A DNA stretch of 41,802 bases. Origin: Phycisphaerae bacterium (GTDB taxonomy: Bacteria; Planctomycetota; Phycisphaerae; UBA1845). How positions within the stretch are numbered: the first letter of the stretch is position 1; each line of letters begins with the position of its first letter. The stretch lies in the NCBI GenBank assembly GCA_021604825.1, contig BQJS01000013.1:1-41802 (forward strand), given 5' to 3'. The notes beneath the pieces are model-generated. The model did not search any database and was not told the DNA's origin. It saw only the letters and a list, made by a program, of their open reading frames with translations. Below are positions 33,139 to 41,802 of the stretch, in pieces. The position numbers were made by a program, and so were the translations under genes.

Positions 33139-33651
33139 ATGACATCGCCGTCTGCACGTTCCGACGACAATCGCGAGCATGTCGATCGCATGGCCCGTCC
33201 AAGAAGTCTGGGGCGAAACATTCGTTTGACTGCGATTTTCTTGGTTGTCTCAGCCATCGTATTCTGCTTGATTGTCGTGCGTCAGCGTGACATGCGCAGC
33301 AAGGATGCCAGCCTCCAATGGGCCAAGCGGGTCGAAGCCAGTCTGCAAAAGATTCTCGACGAGCGGAAGTTTTTACCTCAAAGGTTGCCTGACGGGCTCG
33401 ACCTCGATCATGGAGCCGCGCAGGTGTCGTACCCGCAAGCTACCCAAGTGAGCCGGCTTGAATTATCAGAACAGCCATTCCTGGTGATCGCCGGGCCGCG
33501 GAAAGGGCTCATCATGCCCGGGCAGGACGGCTGCGCTGGCGTGATGTACGATGCCGGCAAGGTCGAAGCCATTTGGCTGAGCGTCGCGGAGCTCGAAGCT
33601 GCCCGTGAACGTCGCCAGAAATTGATGGCAGGCCCCACCGAGAGCGGCTGA
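33139..33651 (+). CDS. Single-pass membrane protein of unknown function
   Basis: A 170-residue protein: basic N-terminus, one membrane segment at about 29-48 (LTAIFLVVSAIVFCLIVV), a charged helical stretch, then a compact domain with PFLVIAGPRKGLIMPGQDG. No family recognised. The predicted layout is short inside, most of the protein outside the membrane. It lies upstream of rpmI-rplT in the same direction with a gap of 212 bases. In-frame starts downstream of 33139 (for example ATG 33190) are possible. Confidence 0.65.
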   Translation: MTSPSARSDDNREHVDRMARPRSLGRNIRLTAIFLVVSAIVFCLIVVRQRDMRSKDASLQWAKRVEASLQKILDERKFLPQRLPDGLDLDHGAAQVSYPQATQVSRLELSEQPFLVIAGPRKGLIMPGQDGCAGVMYDAGKVEAIWLSVAELEAARERRQKLMAGPTESG

Positions 33652-33863
33652 TTCAGATCGATTTGCCCCGAAATTCAGTCCACCAAGGGCACATTCCACA
33701 CCCGGACCGAGGTCCAGAGCCGTTTTACTCACAGGCCCTGATCCCATCTCGGCTGGGCCTTGGGCATGTTTGCCGGGGTTGATGTGCGTTTTTCAGTTGA
33801 TAGAATGCCCGGCTCGAATGTTTTAGGGAAAAACAGGTTTATTTAGTTTGTGGAGGCGTACCG

Positions 33864-34055
33864 ATGCGGAACAAAATGAAGTCGCACAAAGGAGCTCGAA
33901 AGCGGCTTAAAGTGACTGCGTCGGGCAAAGTTCGTTATCGCCGTTCATTTGGCGGGCACCTGATGAGTTCAAAATCGGGAAATCGCAAACGCAAATTGCA
34001 CAAGCCCGCGTACCTGTCCAAAGGTGATGTGAAGCGCGTCATCGACGTGCTTTGA
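33864..34055 (+). CDS. rpmI: 50S ribosomal protein L35
   Basis: A 63-residue, very basic protein, standard length. MKSHKGARKRLKVTASGKV and the C-terminal SKGDVKRVI are the L35 signature. ATG 33864 has GGAGG nearby upstream. Together with rplT it forms the usual pair, but infC is not directly upstream. Confidence 0.97.
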   Translation: MRNKMKSHKGARKRLKVTASGKVRYRRSFGGHLMSSKSGNRKRKLHKPAYLSKGDVKRVIDVL

Positions 34056-34157
34056 GCCTGATTGCACTGGCTTGTACGGTCGTTTTTGAGATGTCTTAGA
34101 TGGACTGTCGCATAGATTCGGACCGTTGATGGTCCTGTTGTTGGAGATTGGTGAACC

Positions 34158-34526
34158 ATGCCCAGAGCAAAAAGCGGAGCTGCCCGCCATCGCAGAAAAC
34201 ACAGAGTGCTTCGTGCAGCCAGGGGTTTTCGCGGTGGGCGCAGCAAGCTCTTTCGGACCGCAGTTACGGCAGTGACCCGAGCCGGCGTTTCGGCCTATCG
34301 CGACCGCAAACGTCGCAAGCGTGAGTTCCGTTCTCTGTGGATCACGCGGATCTCAGCCGCGTGCAAGATGCGTGATATTGCGTATAGCCGGTTTATCTTC
34401 GGGCTCAACGAAGCGCAGGTCATCGTCAATCGCAAGATGCTCAGCGAACTTGCCATCGATGATCCAGCCGCATTCGACAAATTGGTGGAAATCGCCAAAG
34501 AGCATGCCGCAAAAATTGCCGCGTAG
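34158..34526 (+). CDS. rplT: 50S ribosomal protein L20
   Basis: A 122-residue basic protein: PRAKSGAARHRRKHRVLRAA at the N-terminus (long basic RNA-binding tail), FRSLWITRISAACK and YSRFIFGLNEAQVIVNRKML in the globular part, all typical of L20, which nucleates 50S assembly and in many bacteria represses its own operon. It lies 102 bases after rpmI and is followed by a strong terminator. Confidence 0.97.
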   Translation: MPRAKSGAARHRRKHRVLRAARGFRGGRSKLFRTAVTAVTRAGVSAYRDRKRRKREFRSLWITRISAACKMRDIAYSRFIFGLNEAQVIVNRKMLSELAIDDPAAFDKLVEIAKEHAAKIAA

Positions 34527-34564
34527 TTTCAATTCGCAGCAAATATAAAGCCAAATCGAAACCC

Positions 34565-34607
34565 AAGACCGGCCTGCAATCCTCGAATTGTTGACCGGTC
34601 TTTTTTT
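34565..34607 (+). terminator. Intrinsic terminator of the rpmI-rplT operon
   Basis: AAGACCGG (34565-34572) pairs with CCGGTCTT (34595-34602), then a run of seven to eight T to 34607. Confidence 0.92.
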
Positions 34608-34908
34608 GTTCGGGCTTTCGATCCAGCGTCGATCGACGCCTTCGGGATCGTTCCATCTCACCCCTACCGCCGATAAAAAAGTCACCCACCGGCATCAATA
34701 AGGCATCGATGCTCGCTTGCGCTGTTGAATCACCTCGGTGGTCTTGTCGAGGCGAAATTCACGACACGTTCCCATAATCACGCCAATCGAGAACCATGCC
34801 AATTTTTGTGCGGGCGCAGCGTAAACAGAGGCCTCAAAGTGCCCGATAGAGAAGTTGTTAACGAAGGTTTCCAGCGTGATTTATCGCGCCTCGGTGAGGG
34901 TAACAGAG

Positions 34909-35613
34909 ATGCCGCACGAACAATTTGACGTCCAGCCAAACACCAGTCGACAGCGCATTCGGATGTTCCGTACGAACGACGGGCGCTCGATGCTGCAGTA
35001 CCAAGAATCTCTTTCCGTTGTGCAGGTGATGTTGGTCGGTCGCCCGGATGGCGTGCGTCCTGGAGGGCGGGACACGTCTTTGCAGTTCCTTTCTTCGAGA
35101 TTTGAGGCGGACTCAGAAACGCCCAATGGCAATCCGATCTCACCACAGGAATGGATGGAACTCGATCGCGAATTCACGCAGTTCCAGCAGCGTCGAAAAG
35201 CGGCTGCTCTGGGGGCAGTTGATGCAAATTCGCAGGGTGACGTCGAGTCGGCATCGGTGCTTTACCGGACGGCCAGCGAAGACGCGCAGCACTGTTTGGC
35301 GATCATTGCGTTTGCCCGTCGTCGGCATCCCAGTCAGCAGTTGTCGGCCGCCCGGCAGGAACTCATTCCCAGCCTGACCGCTCAGAAATGGATCGCGCAG
35401 AGCAACAGACGTTTTGTCATGGGCAGCCAGCAGGATGCGCTGGAAACCATTCGTCGTGGTATTGACGAAGTGGCTGCATTGCTCCGGCAAAACGGCGAAA
35501 CTGACCCGGATTCAAATGCGTCCATACGCGACATGAAGATCGTTGAGCGCGCTGTGGGTCAGCCGTCTGGTACCGGCACCCAGCCAGGCAACAACATCGC
35601 TGTCCCCACATAA
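34909..35613 (+). CDS. Protein with UvrB/UvrC-like C-terminal helical motif
   Basis: A 234-residue protein from ATG 34909 (GAGGG upstream; an in-frame extension to 34855 is less likely). The N-terminal half is a beta-type domain (RMFRTNDGRSMLQYQESL, SVVQVMLVGRPDGVRPG); the C-terminal half is helical, with AQKWIAQSNRRFVMGSQQDALETIRRGIDEV resembling the UVR motif or a TPR-like hairpin. I believe similar proteins occur in other planctomycetes, but I cannot name a function. The rest is polar, without signal or membrane segments, so it is probably cytoplasmic. Confidence 0.6.
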   Translation: MPHEQFDVQPNTSRQRIRMFRTNDGRSMLQYQESLSVVQVMLVGRPDGVRPGGRDTSLQFLSSRFEADSETPNGNPISPQEWMELDREFTQFQQRRKAAALGAVDANSQGDVESASVLYRTASEDAQHCLAIIAFARRRHPSQQLSAARQELIPSLTAQKWIAQSNRRFVMGSQQDALETIRRGIDEVAALLRQNGETDPDSNASIRDMKIVERAVGQPSGTGTQPGNNIAVPT

Positions 35614-35654
35614 GGGGATCGGTGAACTGCAAATCCAGAATGGCCTAATCGGCA

Positions 35655-35699
35655 AATGAGATCGGACGGCGCTGTCGTAAAGCGCGTGCCGGTCTCATT
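35655..35699. terminator. Two-way terminator-like hairpin between convergent genes
   Basis: AATGAGATCGG (35655-35665) pairs with CCGGTCTCATT (35689-35699), with one bulge and further pairing inside. It lies between the convergent ends at 35613 and 35734. No T run. Confidence 0.6.
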
Positions 35700-35733
35700 C
35701 GTTCAGAGGTAGGGCAACCGGCGATCCTTCGCA

Positions 35734-36030
35734 TCAATCGGAAGCGCTTCCCACAACCGGTATTGACAAGCCAGGATATACTGGTGGTTGCGCCATCGGT
35801 ACACCCGCAGACAAATCAGAATCCAGCGCCGCGAGCAGTTGATCGGCATACATCACCGCGCTCTGCGCCGTTGACCACATGGTTGTCTTGGTCGTGTTCT
35901 TGTTTGCCAGGATTCCTTGCAAACACATCGACGCAATCCAATCACGCTTGGTCATTTTCGATACCGGTGTACCACCCGAATCTGTTTCAAAAAAACCGGA
36001 CATCTTCGGTTGAGGGTCGGAATCATGCAT
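35734..36030 (-). CDS. Small protein of unknown function, phage-protein-like
   Basis: A 98-residue protein starting at ATG 36030 (GGAG eight bases upstream; the longer in-frame extension lacks a site). The middle reads MTKRDWIASMCLQGILAN then AQSAVMYADQLLAALDS, a pattern common in small uncharacterised phage and prophage proteins. No other phage gene is nearby, so a cellular family of the same shape is equally possible. Confidence 0.6.
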   Translation of the reverse strand: MHDSDPQPKMSGFFETDSGGTPVSKMTKRDWIASMCLQGILANKNTTKTTMWSTAQSAVMYADQLLAALDSDLSAGVPMAQPPVYPGLSIPVVGSASD

Positions 36031-36268
36031 GTTGTCACTCCGGAACATATGAGGATGATGAAAATAATGAAAAAAGACGGTTGGTGGACCGTAGTGTAAG
36101 GCCCAGTCCCGCCTGTTGGCCGTAGAGTGGATTCTGTTCAACCTTACAATACGATTTGAACGTTGAGGCGGCAGGATTCTGTGAATGCCGCTGGCCATGC
36201 CCCATAACCAATGAGATTCTTGGCGAGGCATCTATGAAACACTTCATCAGGCAACCAGGTGGAATGAC

Positions 36269-37162
36269 ATGAAAGTCCTTGTAACGGGTGCAAGCGGGAT
36301 GGTCGGTGCCGAACTGACCAAGCGACTCCAAATCGAGGGTCACGATGTGTCACCGTTGCGCCGAGGGAAGTTGACTCAATGCGTCGAGCCAACGTGGGAC
36401 CCCGAAGCGGGGAGCATGGATCTTTCCAAGAATGGACCGTGGGACGCCGTTGTGCATTTGGCGGGCGAGAACATCGCAGCCGGTCGATGGACCGATAAAC
36501 TGAAACGGTCGATCCGCGACAGCCGTGTGAACGGAACGCGATTGCTCTGCAAAGAACTTGCTGATTCAGATCACAAGCCCACCGTGATCGTGTGTGCGTC
36601 TGCGGTCGGATATTACGGTGATTCGGGCGATGTCGAACTGAATGAGGAGAGTCCCAACGGGGAGGGATTTCTTCCGACGGTTTGCCATGAGTGGGAGCAG
36701 GCAGCTCAGCCCGCTCGCGATGCCGGCATCCGTGTGGTTCATCTGCGAATTGGCGTCGTGTTGGGACGCGAGGGTGGCGCGCTCGCGAAGATGCTGACCC
36801 CTTTTAAAATGGGGGCGGGCGGGGTCATCGGAAACGGGAAGCAGTACATGAGTTGGATCACCTTAAACGATGTCGTTCGCTCAATTATCCACTCAATCAA
36901 GACTGAATCGCTGGCCGGACCGGTCAACGCGGTTGCGCCCGAAGCTGTTACCAACCGCGCATTTACAAAAACACTGGGACGTGTGCTTAGCAGGCCCACG
37001 ATTTTCCCAATGCCCGCATTTGCAGCCCGCATCGCATTTGGCGAGATGGCCGACGCGCTCTTGCTCTCGAGCATCCGGGTGGTGCCGAACCAACTCGCGA
37101 GTTCGGGGTTTGTGTTTGATCATCCCAAGTTAGAAGGCGCGCTGTCCTCGATATTGAAATAG
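36269..37162 (+). CDS. TIGR01777-type NAD(P)-binding epimerase (YfcH-like)
   Basis: A 297-residue atypical SDR. VLVTGASGMVGAELTKRL is the Rossmann motif, VVHLAGENIAAGRWT and VCASAVGYYGDSGD are hallmarks of the TIGR01777/YfcH family, RIGVVLGREGGAL and YMSWITLNDVV follow, and the family's C-terminal DUF1731 segment (PAFAARIAFGEMADALLLSS..V.P) is present. The substrate is unknown in the family. Monocistronic by spacing. Confidence 0.9.
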   Translation: MKVLVTGASGMVGAELTKRLQIEGHDVSPLRRGKLTQCVEPTWDPEAGSMDLSKNGPWDAVVHLAGENIAAGRWTDKLKRSIRDSRVNGTRLLCKELADSDHKPTVIVCASAVGYYGDSGDVELNEESPNGEGFLPTVCHEWEQAAQPARDAGIRVVHLRIGVVLGREGGALAKMLTPFKMGAGGVIGNGKQYMSWITLNDVVRSIIHSIKTESLAGPVNAVAPEAVTNRAFTKTLGRVLSRPTIFPMPAFAARIAFGEMADALLLSSIRVVPNQLASSGFVFDHPKLEGALSSILK

Positions 37163-37442
37163 TTCGCGGACGGTTGCGTTGGGCCCTGTCCATTCTCAAT
37201 TGACGCATCACTGACGATTCAAGCGTTCATTCCCTTAGATTTCAGTCCTGGGGAAGATGTGGGGTATCTGGACTTGGGGAACACGCCGCAATTGCTCAAC
37301 TCAGACTCGCATTCGCACGATGGATATTGAATAGTGCTGTGGGCGGCAACCATCTCTTTGATGTCAATCGTCAATGAAATTCAGTCGCCGGGCCGGTCGC
37401 GTTGCAATTGAAGATTTGCCGTGACTTTCGACAGGAGCAATC

Positions 37443-37799
37443 ATGACGACCCAATCAGTCGATCCCCAGTCAGTCGATCCCAAATCTGTCGTAGCCGAAT
37501 GGATTAACGAAGCCGCCGTCATCGGGCAATCCGATGCCTACGATGCCAAGCGATCGAATAAGCGCTTTGAATGGTATCAACAAATGGAGATGCTGGTCGA
37601 CGGCGAGACGACCTATATCAATTGTCGGGACATTGGAACCGGCGGCATAGGTGTGAGTACCCGTATCAAACTGCGCGAACACAGCAGCGTCATGATTCGA
37701 AGGGATAGCCGCGATCCGTGGATTCCCTGCCGCGTCGCCCATTGCACCCAATCGATTGGCAAGAGCTCTGTGGGGCTGCAACTCGATTTCGTGTTCTAA
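37443..37799 (+). CDS. PilZ domain protein
   Basis: A 118-residue protein: a polar N-terminus containing a short duplicated SVDP unit, then a PilZ domain with RSNKRFEW (the RxxxR c-di-GMP motif), CRDIGTGGIGV (D/NxSxxG-like, with G in place of S) and SSVGLQLDF. It probably binds cyclic di-GMP; replacement of the Ser in the second motif may weaken binding. In flagellated bacteria such proteins modulate motility or polysaccharide synthesis, and both functions have genes in this window. Confidence 0.8.
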   Translation: MTTQSVDPQSVDPKSVVAEWINEAAVIGQSDAYDAKRSNKRFEWYQQMEMLVDGETTYINCRDIGTGGIGVSTRIKLREHSSVMIRRDSRDPWIPCRVAHCTQSIGKSSVGLQLDFVF

Positions 37800-37876
37800 A
37801 TAGCCTCGGGTTCGAGATGTCTGTGCCGCGCTGGTGACGAGTGGGGAATGCGCAGGCGCGCCGAACGCTGATGCGA

Positions 37877-39136
37877 TTATTCCTCTTCTTCCTGAATGAT
37901 GATGCGCGGTGTGACCATCAGCATGAGCGTTTGGGTGTCCTTGATCACCCCTGTATTCTTGAACAAGCGGTTGACATACGGGATCTTTGAAAGAATGGGG
38001 ACGCCGCGCTCAACGGAATCTTCCGAGAGTCTTTTGATGCCGCCCAGCAAGATCGTGCCACCATCTGGCACCGATACGGTCGTCTGAACCGTCGAGAGTT
38101 CAAAAATAGGCAATTCGATAAACACCTGCTGCCCGGCGACCTGAGCCGTCTGATTCTTCGCGAAAACGATCCCGCTCGTTCCAGGGTAAACCGTCAGCGA
38201 AATGGAGCCGTCGTTGTTGACGGTCGGTACAAGGTCCAGCACGAATCCGGATTGGACGGATGCGACGTTGGGATCGGCTTCATTGAGCTTATCGCCAAAT
38301 CCGTCTTCAAGGTCGCCAGCCTCGCCCAGTTCGTTGCGGTGTAGGTAGGTGGTGCGCTGCTGATCAAAGACGGTGACTTGTGGCGCACTGAGTACCGTCC
38401 CAGTCGGCTCGTCGCCGACCAGTTTATCGATTGCTTCTTTCACAACATCATCGATCAGCGCTGCACGGAGCGACTCGATATCGGGCGTCGTCGTCGAATC
38501 TGTAAGGACACCGCCGTCAAGGTCATTGAGACCGGGCACTTCAACGTAGTCGTCTTTCTGCAAGAACTGGATACCACCTGGCGGCAATGTGGTGAATGCC
38601 TTGATCGCTTCGTTCTCCAGTCCGTCAATTGGGAATGCGATCGGAAGTCGGGTCGTTTCGATGAACTTCACGCCAATAAGGACCTGGCGTACATTGATCC
38701 CACCGACCAATTCGCCGGACACCGCGATGGTGTTGTCGAGGTTGGTCGACGCGCTGGCGACTTGGACTTTTTCGCCGCGCGCAACCTTTGACCTCAACTT
38801 GGCCTGCGTTGGGCCAACGGTCAGTGTCTGATCCAGCTCAATCCCCAACTCATCCAGCACGTCCAATTCGGACGCGATCGCCGTCAATTCAATCTGAATC
38901 CTGGCACCGCTGCCGGTGGTGATGTCATCCGAGTTTGCGCTGTCGCCGGTCGATCCATCGTCGGGTGTTGCCTCGCTGGAATCACCGTTCGACGTCATGT
39001 CCATGGTGTCGTTGCCATTGCCTTCCGGAATGATTGCCAATTCGCATCCGGCCGAGACGACCACTGCGAACGCGACCAAGAGAATTCGAAGGCGGTAGAT
39101 TGTCTGAGGCAGCATGAAGAAATGTGATCTGGACAT
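37877..39136 (-). CDS. Secretin-domain lipoprotein
   Basis: A 419-residue protein from ATG 39136 (GGAG nine bases upstream). A signal with lipobox VVSAGC (near 32) is followed by an acidic Asp/Ser/Asn-rich linker, and the C-terminal half is the secretin beta domain: LSAPQVTVFDQQ, GFVLDLVPTVN, VSVPDGGTILLGG and GVPILSKIPYVNRLFKN...MVTPRI. The usual N0/N1 ring-forming domains are missing or very short, and no other secretion-system gene is adjacent. It may form an outer-membrane channel alone or be a pilotin-independent secretin relative, as found in several planctomycetes. Confidence 0.85.
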   Translation of the reverse strand: MSRSHFFMLPQTIYRLRILLVAFAVVVSAGCELAIIPEGNGNDTMDMTSNGDSSEATPDDGSTGDSANSDDITTGSGARIQIELTAIASELDVLDELGIELDQTLTVGPTQAKLRSKVARGEKVQVASASTNLDNTIAVSGELVGGINVRQVLIGVKFIETTRLPIAFPIDGLENEAIKAFTTLPPGGIQFLQKDDYVEVPGLNDLDGGVLTDSTTTPDIESLRAALIDDVVKEAIDKLVGDEPTGTVLSAPQVTVFDQQRTTYLHRNELGEAGDLEDGFGDKLNEADPNVASVQSGFVLDLVPTVNNDGSISLTVYPGTSGIVFAKNQTAQVAGQQVFIELPIFELSTVQTTVSVPDGGTILLGGIKRLSEDSVERGVPILSKIPYVNRLFKNTGVIKDTQTLMLMVTPRIIIQEEEE

Positions 39137-39366
39137 GATTTGCGGCTCCAATGTTTCTCGAACTTGCATCTGACAGTTGAGTTGAGATGCCGTGTAGACC
39201 CAGCCCGTATAGCGGATTTAGGCTAACTTCACGACGCGATATAGACAACCCAAGCCGGTTTTCAGCATTGCTGGCTCGGATTTACGCCAACAGGAGGTCG
39301 TCCGGACCGTGAATCGGGGCGGCTGATGCGTCAGCCTTTTATTGGAGGCCGCGCTGCTCGCTCGGA

Positions 39367-39394
39367 TTGACACCCCTAGGGGGGTGTTTATAAT
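39367..39394 (+). promoter_or_regulatory. Consensus sigma-70 promoter with operator-like palindrome in the spacer
   Basis: TTGACA (39367-39372), a 16-base spacer and TATAAT (39389-39394) match the consensus exactly. The spacer holds CACCCCTAGGGGGGTG, an imperfect palindrome like CsoR/RcnR-family operators. It lies 71 bases before the ATP-binding protein gene. Confidence 0.75.
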
Positions 39395-39465
39395 GAGGCT
39401 CGCTCCGAATTGGGCGGTGCGAAGAAACCCGCTAACCGCCTTCTACGGAAGGGGTTTGCGCACAC

Positions 39466-40659
39466 ATGGCGGTTGTTTCACTGGATAGCATCTCGAAGAC
39501 CTACCCAGGTAAGCCGCCTGTCCGAGCTGTTGGAGGAATTACCCTAAGTGTTGCCGATAAGGAACTTCTGGTCCTCGTCGGCCCTTCCGGGTGCGGCAAG
39601 ACCACGACGCTTCGGATGATTGCCGGCTTGGAGCAGCCCACGGGTGGGACGGTGTCGATTGGTGACCGCGTCGTCAATGACGTGGCTCCGAAGGATCGCG
39701 ACATCGCGATGGTGTTTCAGAATTACGCACTGTATCCGCACATGACAGTGCTTAAGAATATGGCGTTCGGCTTGAAAATGCGTCGGATGCCTCGGGCTGA
39801 AATCCGCCAGAAGGTGACTGAAACCGCCCGGATGCTCGGAATTGAGCATCTGCTCGATCGCAAACCGAAGTCCCTTTCCGGTGGAGAGCGGCAGCGGGTG
39901 GCGGTTGGCCGAGCGATCGTTCGGACGCCTCGGGCGTTTTTGTTTGACGAACCGTTGTCTAATCTCGATGCCCGACTCCGCGTGAAGATGCGGTCGGAGC
40001 TAAAGCGGCTTCATCGGGATTTGGGGGCGACATCGATCTACGTCACGCACGATCAGGAAGAGGCGATGGCGTTGGGCGACAGGATCGCCGTGATGGATCG
40101 GGGGGCGTTGTTGCAATGTGCGTCGCCCCGCGAGGTTTATGAACAACCGGTCAATCGATTTGTGGCTGGTTTTGTTGGCGTGCCTCCGATGAATTTTCTC
40201 GACGGCACAATCGTTGAGGCGGGCGGGCGACTGGATTTTGAGACAGGATTCGGCGCGTTGGCATTGTCCGATCGGGCCCAATCGGTTTTGGCGGGCCGCG
40301 AAGGTGACGCCATGGTGTACGGGGTCAGGCCGCAAGGCGTAGTTCTCAATAGGAACGTTGGGGCTAGTCGGGATGATGGGGCTGGCCGGGCTGAAATAAG
40401 ACTGACGGTGACTCTGGTTGAATTGTTGGGCAGAGAGTCAGACATCTATCTACAGTGTCCCGATGGCCAGAACTTGGTTGCTCGCGTGCCAGCGGAATCG
40501 GAAGTGGCAGAAGGTGACACCGTTGGCGTTTCGTTTGATGTAGATCGCGTCCACGTATTTGAACCGGGCGAGAATGGCATGAATGTGACATACGCAGGAC
40601 AAGATAAACATGTCGCTTTGGCGGCATCGTTTGCAGGGGTTGGCACCAGTGCGAACTGA
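39466..40659 (+). CDS. ugpC: ABC transporter ATP-binding protein, UgpC/MalK type
   Basis: A 397-residue ATPase from ATG 39466. Walker [12 protein letters not shown] (near 38), Q-loop [12 protein letters not shown], signature [14 protein letters not shown], Walker [15 protein letters not shown]-loop [10 protein letters not shown], then the [13 protein letters not shown] segment and a C-terminal OB/TOBE domain typical of the MalK/UgpC/MsmK group that powers uptake of sugars and glycerol-phosphates. No permease or binding protein is adjacent, which is normal for shared UgpC-type ATPases. Confidence 0.92.
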   Translation: MAVVSLDSISKTYPGKPPVRAVGGITLSVADKELLVLVGPSGCGKTTTLRMIAGLEQPTGGTVSIGDRVVNDVAPKDRDIAMVFQNYALYPHMTVLKNMAFGLKMRRMPRAEIRQKVTETARMLGIEHLLDRKPKSLSGGERQRVAVGRAIVRTPRAFLFDEPLSNLDARLRVKMRSELKRLHRDLGATSIYVTHDQEEAMALGDRIAVMDRGALLQCASPREVYEQPVNRFVAGFVGVPPMNFLDGTIVEAGGRLDFETGFGALALSDRAQSVLAGREGDAMVYGVRPQGVVLNRNVGASRDDGAGRAEIRLTVTLVELLGRESDIYLQCPDGQNLVARVPAESEVAEGDTVGVSFDVDRVHVFEPGENGMNVTYAGQDKHVALAASFAGVGTSAN

Positions 40660-40959
40660 TCCGTCCATCCTGTCTGCAGCATTCGCGTGCCTTAAATGCA
40701 CGGAAATGAGCCGTTTCAGCGGTCACGTTGGACGTACGTCTTCGCAAAACTTGAGGGGACGATGGGCAGAATCTTGCGGAGTTCGAACGATGCGATAAGG
40801 CAAATTTTTGCCATGTTGGGTTCGTGTCGGTTCGAAAGTGGGTTTGCCTCAAGCGCCCGCTTTTTTGTTTTTTGTTGGTCAGTTCAATTTGGTATTTCGG
40901 GCGCGCATGGACGCCGGTATTCCGTGCAACGATGAATTAGAAAACAAGGTGTTAATGCC
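40660..40959. other. Intergenic region before nusA, 300 bases
   Basis: Contains the terminator at 40836-40866; the remaining 90 bases must hold the nusA promoter or leader. No gene supported. Confidence 0.6.
40836..40866 (+). terminator. Intrinsic terminator between ugpC and nusA
   Basis: AAGTGGG (40836-40842) pairs with CCCGCTT (40856-40862) with one G-U, followed by TTTTTTGTTTTTTG. Confidence 0.85.
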
Positions 40960-41802
40960 ATGATCAATCAAGACCTGCTCAAAGTTGTCGAGCATATCAG
41001 TCGCGAAAAGAACATCGACAAGCAGATGGTGTTTGAAGATTTGGAAATGGCGATGTTGTCCGCCGCCCGCAAGGCCTACGGTGCGGCGAATGATGTGATG
41101 GTGCGAATCGATCGAACGACCGGGGAAATAAACGCCACCCGCGACGACGAACCCATCAGCATGAAGGAACTGGGTCGCATCGCCGCACAGACAGCCAAGC
41201 AGGTCATGATCCAAAAATTTCGCGAAGCCGAGCGCGACAGTCTGTTTGAAGAATTCTCGGAACGTGTCGGTCAGATTATTACCGGTACAGTGGCGCGCTA
41301 CGAAGGCGGGGCGTTGGTCTTGCACTTGGGAAGGACGGAAGGTTTTCTTCCCCGCAGCGAGCAGATCCCCGGTGAGACGCATCATCCCGGCGAACGCGTT
41401 CGTGGCATGATTCTCGACGTGCGCGAACAACCGCACGAGGTACGTATTGTTCTGACGCGAACGCATCCGGATTACATTCGCCGGTTGTTCGATCTTGAGG
41501 TGCCCGAAGTTGGCGAACGCATTATTGAGATCAAAGCGCTGGCAAGAGAAGCCGGCTATCGCACCAAGGTCGCCGTCGCTTCGATCGATTCAAAGGTCGA
41601 TGCCGTCGGCGCGTGTGTTGGCGTTCGTGGCAGCCGCATTCGCAACATCGTTGACGAACTCAACGGTGAGAAGATTGACATTGTTAGGTGGAATGAATCC
41701 TCGCAGGTTTTGATTGCCAACGCGCTCAAGCCAGCCGAAGTGCAAGAGACAGCCCTTTGTTTTGAGATGGGTCGGGCGTCGGTGGTGGTGGCTGAAGATC
41801 AA
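40960..41802 (+). CDS. nusA: Transcription termination/antitermination factor NusA (3' partial)
   Basis: 281 codons to the window end. The N-terminal domain (INQDLLKVVEHISREKNIDK, AMLSAARKAYG) binds RNA polymerase; the S1 domain (about 104-170) has GQIITGTVARYEGGALVLHL; the first KH domain shows GACVGVRGSRIRNIVDEL with the GxxG loop near residue 220. NusA slows transcription and takes part in termination and antitermination. There is no rimP immediately upstream, the usual partner; instead a terminator and ugpC precede it. The rest of the gene lies beyond the window. Confidence 0.96.
   Translation, partial: MINQDLLKVVEHISREKNIDKQMVFEDLEMAMLSAARKAYGAANDVMVRIDRTTGEINATRDDEPISMKELGRIAAQTAKQVMIQKFREAERDSLFEEFSERVGQIITGTVARYEGGALVLHLGRTEGFLPRSEQIPGETHHPGERVRGMILDVREQPHEVRIVLTRTHPDYIRRLFDLEVPEVGERIIEIKALAREAGYRTKVAVASIDSKVDAVGACVGVRGSRIRNIVDELNGEKIDIVRWNESSQVLIANALKPAEVQETALCFEMGRASVVVAEDQ

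Noticed and set aside
35734..36030. Considered as the edge of a prophage
   Set aside because: Only one small phage-like protein; no integrase, terminase, capsid or attachment repeat in the window.

Overview
The window looks like a chromosomal segment of a Planctomycetota bacterium, probably of the class Phycisphaerae or a relative. Five traits point there: very large secreted proteins with EF-hand/dockerin-like C-termini and linkers of the type DCNSNGIxDxxE; several PEP-CTERM proteins; a family of small membrane proteins ending in C-x2-C-x-Y-[DN]-L-T-G-N-x-S-G-x-C-P-E-C-G; many small single-purpose operons; and GTAGGGTGGGC-type intergenic palindromes. The lineage assignment is inferred from family knowledge and was not tested by a search.

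Layout. 1-4114: the 3' part of a giant secreted protein carrying a glucose/sorbosone dehydrogenase propeller, Cys-rich repeats, a c-type heme site and a dockerin-like tail. 4228-6075: four tandem membrane/zinc-ribbon genes separated by palindromic repeats or repeat halves. 6072-13429: a cell-surface polysaccharide locus, with a GT2 glycosyltransferase, a LegB-like nucleotide-sugar 4,6-dehydratase and a nucleotidyltransferase on the minus strand, divergent from an SGNH-MBOAT-SGNH O-acetylation set. 13636-19615: an accessory region with four more zinc-ribbon genes, a membrane alpha/beta hydrolase plus a decayed second copy, and an eight-heme lipoprotein cytochrome. 20007-23841: three PEP-CTERM proteins, a small monooxygenase and a decapitated zinc-ribbon gene.

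24369-41802 is mostly housekeeping: tRNA-Arg(CCG), fliM, a DUF6265-type protein, trpS, a bacterial PH-domain protein, hpt, nadA, hemW, an FHA protein, rpmI-rplT, a protein with a UvrB/UvrC-like motif, a TIGR01777 epimerase, a PilZ protein, a secretin-domain lipoprotein, a UgpC/MalK-type ATPase and the 5' part of nusA.

The strongest candidate for something undescribed is the zinc-ribbon family. There are eight intact genes and one fragment in 17 kb, in translationally coupled runs, with a nearly invariant cytoplasmic ribbon joined to divergent membrane and extracytoplasmic modules. Closely tied to it is a palindromic repeat family whose arms supply the TAG stop codons of neighbouring genes. 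A conserved TTGGCG-N16-GATAAT box lies upstream of both an intact zinc-ribbon gene and the decapitated one. No CRISPR array, rRNA, transposase or integrase gene was recognised.
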